Shown here piece by piece: positions 56,901-64,000 of a stretch of DNA of 64,000 nucleotides. The DNA comes from Patiria miniata (Eukaryota; Echinodermata; Asteroidea; Valvatida; Asterinidae), in contig NW_024037063.1 in assembly GCF_015706575.1 (NCBI RefSeq), positions 17,608,927 to 17,672,926 on the forward strand. Direction: 5' to 3'. The position numbers and the translations under genes were made by a program. Position 1 is the first letter of the stretch. Each line of letters opens with the position of its first letter. The notes below the pieces were generated by a model. It saw nothing but the letters and a program-made list of their open reading frames with translations. It had not been told where the DNA came from and ran no database searches.

Positions 56901-59900
56901 AGGAAAACAGACAAAAATCGCCCTCAATGTTTCCGAAAAAGAATTGACTTGTTCCTCACATTCAAAACACAACATCTGACAGTGAAACAATGTTTCAGTC
57001 TTGACTCAAATGATTAATATCTCATTGGTACATGTATATGAATGCTTGGGTTTAATCTGTTATTCTCACTCAGCTCATTAGCTTCCAATGGCATTCCATG
57101 GACAGGAGGTTCTTTTAGTAAAACATGCATAACTCCCTATAGCAGGGATCAATTTCAGTAATTTTTGTTTCAGATGAGTGCAAGAACATGCTCTTTTAAG
57201 ACATACTTTTTTGGTGAATCAAACTTGATTGCTTTTTAACCCTAACCCTGCCAGCAGAGTTGTAACGAGTCACTAATTTTTGTGACTCAAGTCGAGTCGA
57301 GTCATTTTAAAGAAGTGACTCAAGTCGAGTCAAGTCATTAGGTCAAAAGGTCGAGTTGAGTCAAATATTTAGCTCGAGTCAATTCAAGTCACGAATATTT
57401 GAACACTATATACCAACATTTATAAAAGGAGGCCAATAAGTTTAACAAGCGTTCGAATCCAAGAGCTTTATAAGAAATCGCCCAAAGCCAATGATGAAAC
57501 AGCGAATTAGAAAATGTGTTTAAAAATCTGGTTCCTGGATAGTATTTTGTGCTTTCTAGAACCATGAGGTGGGAGTCTGTGACAGGTATATTTATACGTG
57601 ACTGCTATTCGCAAAGCGAAGTGAGCATAACTTTTGCACCGTACGTCATTGCAAATACTTTTCGCAAAGTTTTGCTTTTGGGGGGGGGGGGGACTCGAGT
57701 CTTATTAGCCTTCGCTCGAGTCGAGTCGGGTCTTCTGATGAGGGACTCGAGTCGAGTCGAGTCAATTGCTCGCAGTGACTCGAGTCGAGTCATTTACCCT
57801 TAGGGACTCGAGTCGAGTCGAGTCACCAAAATATGTGACTCGAGTCCGTGACTCGAGTCATTACAACTCTGCCTGCAAGACGCAGCACAGTGCATCAAGT
57901 GGAAAAGTCTGGTGCAGGACACCAGTACTGCATTCAGCTATCGACACCAGTGCATAAACAGCCAATTCTGAGACAATGAGAGCTAGTCCCATTGAACAAT
58001 GCCACAGTTGTATCCTGCTGCATTCAGTGACCACAGACTCTGAGGCAGTTTGGCCTTGAGACCTTTGACCTGATGGATCTTGCTACAATGAGCAGGCTTG
58101 TCATTTAGACAAATGTTGCATGTTGCTGCATTTGGCAGGGTTTCTGGCCAACATACCCTGGAGGGTCAAGGTTGAGGAAAAAAAAAACATTGATCCAGGT
58201 CACTTTCTTTTTGACTCACACTGTTTTGACCTAAGACTAAGTCTTACCTGGACTAGCAACCAGGACACCAGCACTGCCACAATGGGATTACCACCAGCTG
58301 TCACTCCCTTGTGCACTGGCAAAAGAATCATCCCTAAAAACAAAACAAAAACACACACTGACAAAGAGTTCAGCTGTGTAGATGCACATGTGTAGATCTT
58401 TTTGAGCTGTATGTGTGGTTTTGGGGAAGATCAAGGTTTAAAACAGTGAGCTCTGATTGTCTTTAAGAGAAGAGAAGTTGCACTGAGAAAAAAAATGGAA
58501 ACTGAAATGAAGACAACTCTAGTTTAGTCCTACAAAAAGTTAAGTGTGTTTCTCTGGATGTTCTTCTATGTAGATGGGTCATTTCTATTAATTTAACACC
58601 CAAAGTGTGATTTTTTTTCTTTCCCTGTTAACATGGTACTTTGTCATTTACCAATAACATTTTTGTTGGCTCTCATAAGTGGGCCACACAGCACTTCCTA
58701 CATAATTCCTGTACAGTGTTCATACAAACAGCACACAATAAGTTTAATCGGAAAAAAACTCAGTCTCTGAAAATGGGACCAACTCTACATCTTATTTAGC
58801 CTTTGGAGAAGAGATTTAAGCTTTACCAAAGACGCCGTCTTTTGCTATGGCATGTAAGACCCTGGATGCCCCTATGAGGGTGGTCAGAGCAGCGGAGAGG
58901 GACACGACCAGAATTCCTACCACCACCCCAGGGGGGAAGATGTTGATTTGTTGAAGAAAGCCGTAGTTATTCAACAGCAAATCTCTGAAATAGCACAATG
59001 AAAGAATGAAGTATAATCGTCAAATCTTAAAATTCTGAAATAATTTGGAAATGATCTCGTATGATATTAATATATTTTACTTTGAATGAATGTACATGTA
59101 CATGCCTGTGGAATATAAGGAAATTAGATGGAGTGAAATATCGCTGTCAAGCTCGAATGTTGCATAGGTACAGTTGCGTAAGAATGAATGGAAAAAATTG
59201 GAGCGCACATTCTCATGTTGTTTGCACTGAGTGAAATGAAATATTCATTTACTGACTGTGCATTATGATTTGGGTTTCAAATATAAATGCATATGCAAAA
59301 AGCAGCATGAAAGCCTTAATTTCAAGCTTTCCCTAGGATTATGCACAAACATGGATGTGCCATGCAAGTTGCATTATGCAAAGTGAGTTACATCACAGAT
59401 CCTCTACACAAGGATAAAGGACTCATCTGAGCTTGTGTACAAAAGGTACAGAACGGTTTGTCTAGGGGCGTGAAATGCTGCGTCCACGCATAGAACAACG
59501 CATAGAGCGTGTATAACAATGCAAGCGCACCATTAACCCCCACAGCTGGCGTCCTGACAGAAATTTGACCACTGAAAGACTGCAGTCGCACGCCAAGTCT
59601 CACGCACGACACGCAAGTGCTACAGCGTGTGTCAATAAAAACGCAGGATTCAAAGCGATTTTTTTTTCTGAGAAAATTATGCAACTGGTGTGCCTAATTT
59701 GATGAGGATTTGATTGTCCATAATTTCATCTTTGACAAGATTTTTGTTTGGTGGAATTTGGACTTTTGGTTCAAAAGTTATGACAAGTTTTGTGAAGCCC
59801 TTCTGAAGCGGATTGGTCTGATTCAATGACCTTAACACAACCACCAGTTATGTACAATGCAGGTATGCATTGAAGACAATTAAACCAGAACAAAACTTTC

Positions 59901-62896
59901 TTTGAAACAACTGATGATAAGTATCACTTAAATTTAATAACTAGACTATCATTGTTTCAAAGCATCATGAATTATTGACTAATAACATTGATTGTGGACT
60001 AAAGGATTATGTAAGCCTAATCCTGCCACACATGTCCTTCTTTGTGATCCACAAATACTTTCACCTGTACTGAATTCAAACCTTTCATTAGGTATGTGTG
60101 ATTTTACAAATCAGACCAGCTTGGAATTTATAACCCTTCTTCAATGTACTCTATCTCTGGACAGGATTGTCCAAATGAGATGGGATAAAAAGCATAGTGA
60201 AGAGAAGGAAAGGTACTTTGAAAAGAGCGTTAACATTATGATGAATAGGGGTGGTTTATATTCTTAATATTTTTGTTTCTAATCCTGCGTTTTTATTGAC
60301 ACACGCTGTATATCACGCCTCTAACCAGAAATTTGGGGAAGTCATTTAGCCTTGTGTAGAGGATCCATGGTTACATGTAGCTCTCTACAGAGTGAGTCAA
60401 AAATAAGGTGACCTGGATTAATGATTTTGTTTCCCCCTCAAAAAGCAATCAAATTTGATACACCAATGATGTATGTCTCAAAAGAGCATTTTCTTCCATT
60501 AATATAAAAATACCAATTACTGAAATTGATCCATGCTACCCGAAGTTATGCATGTTTTACTATTAAAAAGAACCCACTTTTATAGATGTCCACTGTTTCT
60601 ATAGCTGTCCACAGAATGCCATTGGAAGCTTTTCAGCTGAGTGAAAATTACATAGTACACACGCGCATTCAAATACAAATGAGATTTAAATCATTTGTGT
60701 CAGGACTGAAACATTATTTTTACAGTCAGATTTTGAGCTTTGACGATGAGGAACAAGTCAACTCTTTTTTCCCCTGAAATATTGATGGCGATTTTGTGTG
60801 TTTTCTTATGCAAGCTAGTTTTCGTTCATTCATCCAGGTGGGAAAACATCCATGTTTCATTGTATTTAATAGGTATTCATCAGTTCGTAGAACGGTAAAT
60901 GATCAGTAGTGGACAGCTGAATTTAGTGATTTATTACTAAAATAGAAATAACATGGGAATAGACTAGGCAAAGTACATGAAACGTTCATAGTTACTAGGC
61001 AATAGCATGTACTTTATGCATATCATGGGTAGCGCGAGGGGGCAGAAGGGGGGAGCTTGCTTGACCCCCCCCCCAAAAAAAGCAAGCCAAAAAAAACCAC
61101 AAAAATGGAGAACAAAAAAAAGGAAAGAAAGAGGTGTTAGGTCATATTTGCTTTTAAAGGGAATATACATCATTTGCTTTTGCTGTAATTTTCAGAAATG
61201 GATGGAATTGGGGGGTTGGAAATATATAGCAAATATAGTTACACTGACTTTTTTGAGGTTTTGGGTTCGAAAATGCTTTAAAAACCAAGAAAAACAATCG
61301 TTTTCCTGTAGTCTGGTTCCCTGACTCCATTCAAGAAGAAACAGAGCAGTTTATATACATTGGGATATTGTAAGGTCAAGGAACCAGTCTAGCTGGCTTG
61401 TACACGTTCATAGGTGTGTAATCGATTGCAAACAAGTGCGATGGTCAACTGGGGCCAGTATTTGAAAAAAAAGCCAGTTTTTCCAACGCTGATCGGCCGA
61501 TCAGCGTTGGAAATTGATACAAAAATACCACTTTTCTTGAAAATGACAGTATACCAGGTGCCATGATTTTACAGGATGCTTTACACTGTCATTCACTAAC
61601 AGTCCAGCAAGGTATTTCAAAATGATTTGGTAGTTTTATTTTTTGATGTTTGCAAATGTTGTATTTTCCCTTTAATTTAATACACATTTAACAAAAATGG
61701 GCCTCCGCAGGTCTGCCAATGGGGGATAGGGTGGGCAAATGTCACCCTGCCCACTGTCACAAAATGATAAATTGAGAACATGCTAGAGAAAGTGCAAGGA
61801 TTTGGGGGGAAATGTGCTTTAGCCCCCCCCCCCCCCCCCCCCTAGAAAAATCCTGGCGATGCCCATGTATGTTATTTGGATAAAATTGAGCGAGTCATAA
61901 ATTTTGAAAAATTTTTTTTTTCTAATTCAGTCACTTTCTTTTTGACTCACCCAGCTCTTAGACATTGTTAAGAATGCGTTCAAATGTGCTTCCCAGTGGT
62001 CTCCCCCAACCCTCCTTTAACCACCATTGAGGGGGTACTTGTGCACGGAGCCCGTTACTGAGCTTTGGTAGATGTCACTATGTACTTACTGTGAGCAGGT
62101 TGCGCTGACGAGGAATGACACGATGGCGTATATCAGACCAGTGAAGAGACACGCCCCAAGAGTACCCAGGGGGATGGCCTTGCCAGGATTCTTCAGTTCA
62201 CCTGAAAATGATGACAGACTGATTATACAAGAAATTTAATCAACTGTGATGGGCGCTATAACTTCTCCCTAAAGCCCAGTGCACACCAGGTTTGGGCAAT
62301 TCCAAAATTTCTGGACCCAGTTCCCGTTCTCTATAACTAACCTATCTACTGCATCTGCTTCGAACCAACACTGTCTACACCAACAATTAAACACTCAATG
62401 AGTCCGTATTTCATAAAAACCTAATTTCACGCTACACCGCTTGTCCAAGGAACCCCGATCGGTCTGGCCACGCCCCATGCAAGTTTGTGTAATTCAGCAC
62501 CCCAAAATTAGGTAAAAATAGCTATGTTGCCAACTTCTACTCCAAACGCCTCTTCGTGTAATATTTTTTTTTAAATATCTCCTACACTAATACAGGTGCA
62601 ATATCAGCTCACAAAGTGGTGTAGATGTAAAAGTGGAAAATTGATTTTTTTTTTCAACCTGTGTTAGGTCTACGAAATTTCAAACCTGTCAATGTTGATC
62701 AACTGTTGATTTCAACAGTTTCAATTAGAAAAGTTGCGCTTTCGGTGACGGGAAATATGATTGGCTGTTAAATCGACAAAACGATTACCTGACATATTAG
62801 CTCCTGCCATGATGCCTGTGCAACCATTGAACAAAACAGCAAAGACAACCAGGAAATTGACATCAAGCCCTGTGGTGTAATCTGGCGTCAGTTCAC
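50080..62896 (-). CDS. SLC12A9: SLC12A9-type transporter, 3' nine exons
   Basis: Nine exons (62789-62896, 62090-62201, 58827-58984, 58248-58333, 56218-56342, 54559-54751, 52471-52636, 51486-51644, 50080-50933), all GT-AG and in phase, give about 650 residues including the C terminus. Family signatures are [78 protein letters not shown] and a C-terminal LVHG. SLC12A9 belongs to the cation-chloride cotransporter family; the human protein was described as a cotransporter-interacting protein and has been linked to lysosomes. The human protein is about 914 residues, so roughly 260 N-terminal residues with the first membrane segments lie beyond the window. No frameshift or missing conserved block was seen. 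Confidence 0.97.
51486..51644 (-). CDS. SLC12A9: SLC12A9 exon
   Basis: Encodes [29 protein letters not shown] and HLIRISGLG. Acceptor ...gctccttag, donor G|gtaagt. Confidence 0.95.
51680..51990. repeat. Intronic repeat, copy 1
   Basis: About 310 bp starting and ending with CCTAACC/TTAGGG-type words. It matches 57237-58175 once the hAT-type insertion there is excluded (shared words AGAGCTAGTCCCATTGAAC, ACAATGCCACAGTTG). Confidence 0.8.
52268..52412 (-). mobile_element. tRNA-derived SINE
   Basis: Minus strand: GTGGCCTAGTGGTAAGG (A box), GGTTCAAATCC (B box), then TGTCCTTGGGCAAGCCAC and a CCACCCAGG end. Lies in a transporter intron. No complete cloverleaf, so not a tRNA gene. Confidence 0.75.
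52471..52636 (-). CDS. SLC12A9: SLC12A9 exon
   Basis: Start of the cytoplasmic C-terminal domain: [28 protein letters not shown] and [13 protein letters not shown]. Donor G|gtaagt. Confidence 0.95.
52773..53010. mobile_element. Foldback MITE, GGGCCAATTTCAC ends
   Basis: Arms of about 110 bp sharing TGCTTAGCACAAAAAT, GGCTTATAAAGCAG, CCAGCCAAAACTCCA and complements. Confidence 0.8.
53262..53745. repeat. CATCATTTG-ended MITE, copy 1
   Basis: Direct repeat partner of 55405-55790 (CAACAAAAGTGCTCAAAATC, AACAATATTCTAGGATCTC). Short inverted ends CATCATTTG / CAAATGAT. Confidence 0.7.
53780..54535. repeat. TACTC-rich microsatellite around a MITE
   Basis: Repeated TACTC, GTACTCAT words on both sides of the element at 53957-54469, which inserted into this low-complexity tract. 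Confidence 0.6.
53957..54469. mobile_element. MITE with AACCTCGTCCCCAG ends
   Basis: Inverted ends AACCTCGTCCCCAG / CTGGGGACGAGGTT, about 510 bp, no coding capacity. Such ends occur widely in marine invertebrate MITEs. Confidence 0.7.
54559..54751 (-). CDS. SLC12A9: SLC12A9 exon
   Basis: Encodes [14 protein letters not shown], two hydrophobic helices (CLVMMFLVN and [13 protein letters not shown]) and [14 protein letters not shown]. Donor CAG|gtttgt. Marks the end of the transmembrane core. Confidence 0.95.
55405..55790. repeat. CATCATTTG-ended MITE, copy 2
   Basis: Partner of 53262-53745, ending GCAAATGATGAACTCTGCC. Its ends resemble those of the TTAA-type MITE at 49480 and 61158. Confidence 0.7.
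55841..56156. mobile_element. Tc1/mariner-type MITE
   Basis: Ends ACAGGGTGGATAAAAAAA / TTTTTTTATACACCCTGT embedded in TATATA, about 316 bp. It ends 62 bp from the splice donor side of the transporter exon at 56218. Confidence 0.75.
56218..56342 (-). CDS. SLC12A9: SLC12A9 exon
   Basis: Encodes a helix with [19 protein letters not shown] and ends ASAPNF-R, the Arg codon being split with the next exon. Confidence 0.95.
56441..56540. repeat. 100-bp palindrome
   Basis: Near-perfect dyad centred at 56490/56491 (CTGTA|TACAG), arms including AAATCAAATTAGGTTTTGCC. Inside a transporter intron. Confidence 0.9.
56690..57235 (-). repeat. Dispersed repeat, inverted copy
   Basis: Reverse-complement partner of 60400-60890, sharing ATTACTGAAATTGATCC, GTTATGCATGTTTTACTA and GAGGAACAAGTCAA. 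Family unknown. Confidence 0.7.
57237..58175. repeat. Intronic repeat, copy 2, split
   Basis: Second copy of 51680-51990, interrupted by the 617-bp element at 57255-57871. Confidence 0.75.
57255..57871. mobile_element. hAT-type MITE
   Basis: Ends CAGAGTTGTAA / TTACAACTCTG, 8-bp target duplication CCTGCCAG (57247-57254) and CCTGCAAG (57872-57879). Subterminal regions are arrays of GACTCGAGTC words. The uninterrupted paralogue at 51680 is the empty site. It lies in a transporter intron. Confidence 0.85.
58248..58333 (-). CDS. SLC12A9: SLC12A9 exon
   Basis: Short exon encoding [20 protein letters not shown] and the next helix start (SWLLVQ). Acceptor ...tttttag, donor CAG|gtaaga. Confidence 0.93.
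58827..58984 (-). CDS. SLC12A9: SLC12A9 exon
   Basis: Encodes [19 protein letters not shown], a membrane helix and [14 protein letters not shown]. Donor G|gtaaag. Confidence 0.95.
59396..60365. mobile_element. Large foldback element
   Basis: GATCCTCTACACAAGG and ACAGCGTGTGTCAATAAAAA occur near the left end (59396-59655) and inverted at 60280-60365. The left arm carries an extra GC-richer insert. Confidence 0.55.
60400..60890 (+). repeat. Dispersed repeat, direct copy
   Basis: Partner of 56690-57235. Begins with GAGTGAGTCAAAAATAAGG. Confidence 0.7.
61158..61671. mobile_element. TTAA-type MITE, copy 2
   Basis: 514 bp flanked by TTAA on both sides (61154-61157 and 61672-61675), about 96 percent like the copy at 49480. 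Its central palindrome (61481-61512) reads GATCGGCCGATC where the other copy reads GGTCGGCCGACC. It lies within the dispersed repeat whose halves are at 60880 and 61870. Confidence 0.85.
62090..62201 (-). CDS. SLC12A9: SLC12A9 exon
   Basis: Encodes [14 protein letters not shown], completing the signature, followed by a membrane helix ([17 protein letters not shown]). Donor CA|gtaagt. Confidence 0.95.
62789..62896 (-). CDS. SLC12A9: SLC12A9 exon, first in window
   Basis: Acceptor ...tttctttcag, donor AG|gtaatc. Encodes a loop (TPDYTTGLD), a membrane segment ([14 protein letters not shown]) and the start of the family motif [10 protein letters not shown]. Confidence 0.95.
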
Positions 62897-62987
62897 CTGA
62901 AAGAAAATATTGAATGAACAGGTCAGAATTTTCAACAAGTTTCCTGCAACGCACTGCTATAGTTTCTTGTTGGCTCACACACAATCA

Positions 62988-63363
62988 TTATTATTATTAT
63001 TTATATCAGGCTTCCAGCGGTAAAAATAAATCAGCCTATTGTACACTTTCATAAAAAGTTCCCGGATGACTACAATAACATTATCATTGCAGTCATCCGG
63101 GCATATTCGCTGGTTCCCGCTTGATCAAGAGCATAGAAAGTCACAGTTGTCAACCACTCAACAGAGCGTAGCGCACACGTACCGTCGAACACGGAACACA
63201 CCACGCGCATGCAGCGCGCGCAGAAGGCCAGGTATACGCGCATTGTTGTCAACAATTACAGTGGCAGCTTCAAAACGTTGGATGTAAACGAAAAAGATGT
63301 AATGAAGACAGTGTCTTGAATTGTGCTTCTTGTGGATCAAGTTAGCCTGATATAAATAATAAT
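62988..63363. mobile_element. TIR element
   Basis: Ends ATTATTATTTATATCAGGCT and complement at about 63343-63363. Contains a short dyad, CCCGGATGACT...AGTCATCCGGG, at 63060-63105. No exon of the transporter was recognised here. Confidence 0.6.
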
Positions 63364-63495
63364 AATATTGGGTGGCTTGTTTTCAGTGGATACGAGAATA
63401 TTGCTATGACAATATTGCACTCGTCTTCGACTCGTGCAATATTGTCATAGCTCGTGCAATATATTCTTGTATCCACCTCAAAGCCATCCAATATT
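63364..63495. repeat. Hairpin element P4
   Basis: Ends AATATTGGGTGGCTT and complement, loop CTCGTCTTCGACTCG. Same end and loop plan as hairpins P1-P3 with a different stem (GGATACGAGAATATTG and complement). Confidence 0.8.
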
Positions 63496-64000
63496 ATATC
63501 ATTATTATAATATTTTTACTAACAGTTCGATACTTCCACAGACTGCACAAAAATTTACCCTATCCCCAGCCCTAACCCTAACCCTAGCCCTAGCTCTCAT
63601 CAATTGCGGTTTCAAGAATTGGGGAGGTATGTCGCCCTATTATAGCAATAATAACACAAAATTGTCGCCCCAACCTAGAAAATGTCAATATTTTTGTTAT
63701 TATTATTATTTATCATTATCCACAAAGGAAAATTATTTTGTTGACAGCTCATTAAACAGTAAAAACAACACAGATTTACATTAATATTTAAAGATATTCG
63801 AAAGGCAAAAAACATACAAGGATTTAAGTATAAAGGTTTACAAACATGGCATTAGAGAGACATACAAAAAACTAAAAAATCACTCGAAGTAGCGCAGCAT
63901 TTTAAATAAAGAAAGAAGTTAGACACTTTCTTTATTTTTATTTTTTTTAAATTGGACAATCACTGACTGGCATTAAAAACACGAATAAATGATGGCACAA
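63496..64000. other. Upstream transporter intron, nothing clear
   Basis: AT-rich. A short CCCTAACCCTAACCCTAG run at about 63563 is telomere-like but too short to be meaningful. The missing N-terminal exons must lie further right. Confidence 0.4.

Noticed and set aside
63039-63340. Possible missing N-terminal SLC12A9 exon
   Set aside because: Minus-strand frames there lack the expected hydrophobic pattern and lie within a TIR element.
63560-63592. Telomere-like CCCTAA run
   Set aside because: Only about four degenerate units inside an intron; no sign of a chromosome end.

Overview
The window looks like nuclear DNA of an intron-rich marine invertebrate deuterostome, most likely an echinoderm. 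That placement is an inference from three things: a spliced animal cation-chloride-cotransporter-family gene, a recognisable animal Death-domain family, and AT-rich introns packed with tRNA-derived SINEs, foldback MITEs and palindromic words such as ACATGT and TAGGCCTA. No rRNA, CRISPR array, operon or intact autonomous transposon was seen.

Left three quarters (about 1-49.5 kb, coding on the minus strand): a tandem array of a small three-exon gene, called A, B and C here. Each encodes a predicted 104-111 residue protein that is little more than one Death domain. Exon 1 is only ATG GCA G, exon 2 (255 nt in all three) carries the domain, and exon 3 gives a short Ala/Glu/Gln-rich tail. All splice phases agree. 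Gene A is compact (4.1-8.2 kb). Genes B (10.9-25.4 kb) and C (31.6-44.1 kb) each have one exon 2 and one exon 3 but three candidate first-exon/promoter modules. Two of those three modules, and the promoter of A, carry a perfect canonical kappaB word (GGGACTTTCC). The array is a segmental duplication: about 15.6 kb holding all the B and C promoters is virtually identical between units (15.05-30.7 kb and 33.7-49.3 kb), while exon 2 of B and C differs at 28 of 255 bases, with 19 amino-acid replacements and one silent change. The same switches therefore appear to drive fast-diverging Death domains.

Right quarter (50.1-62.9 kb, minus strand): the last nine exons of an SLC12A9-type transporter gene, all in phase, ending at a stop at 50080. 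The N-terminal part, roughly 260 residues, lies beyond the window. The duplication breakpoint of the array falls at sequence that also occurs in the 3' flank of this gene.

The rest is non-coding and dominated by non-autonomous DNA elements: foldback hairpins that share ends and loop but not stems, TTAA-flanked MITEs, a hAT-type MITE with an 8-bp target duplication, Mutator-like MITEs with a 9-bp duplication, SINEs, minisatellites and G/C homopolymer runs. There are also relics of a LINE endonuclease and a MADF-like fragment.
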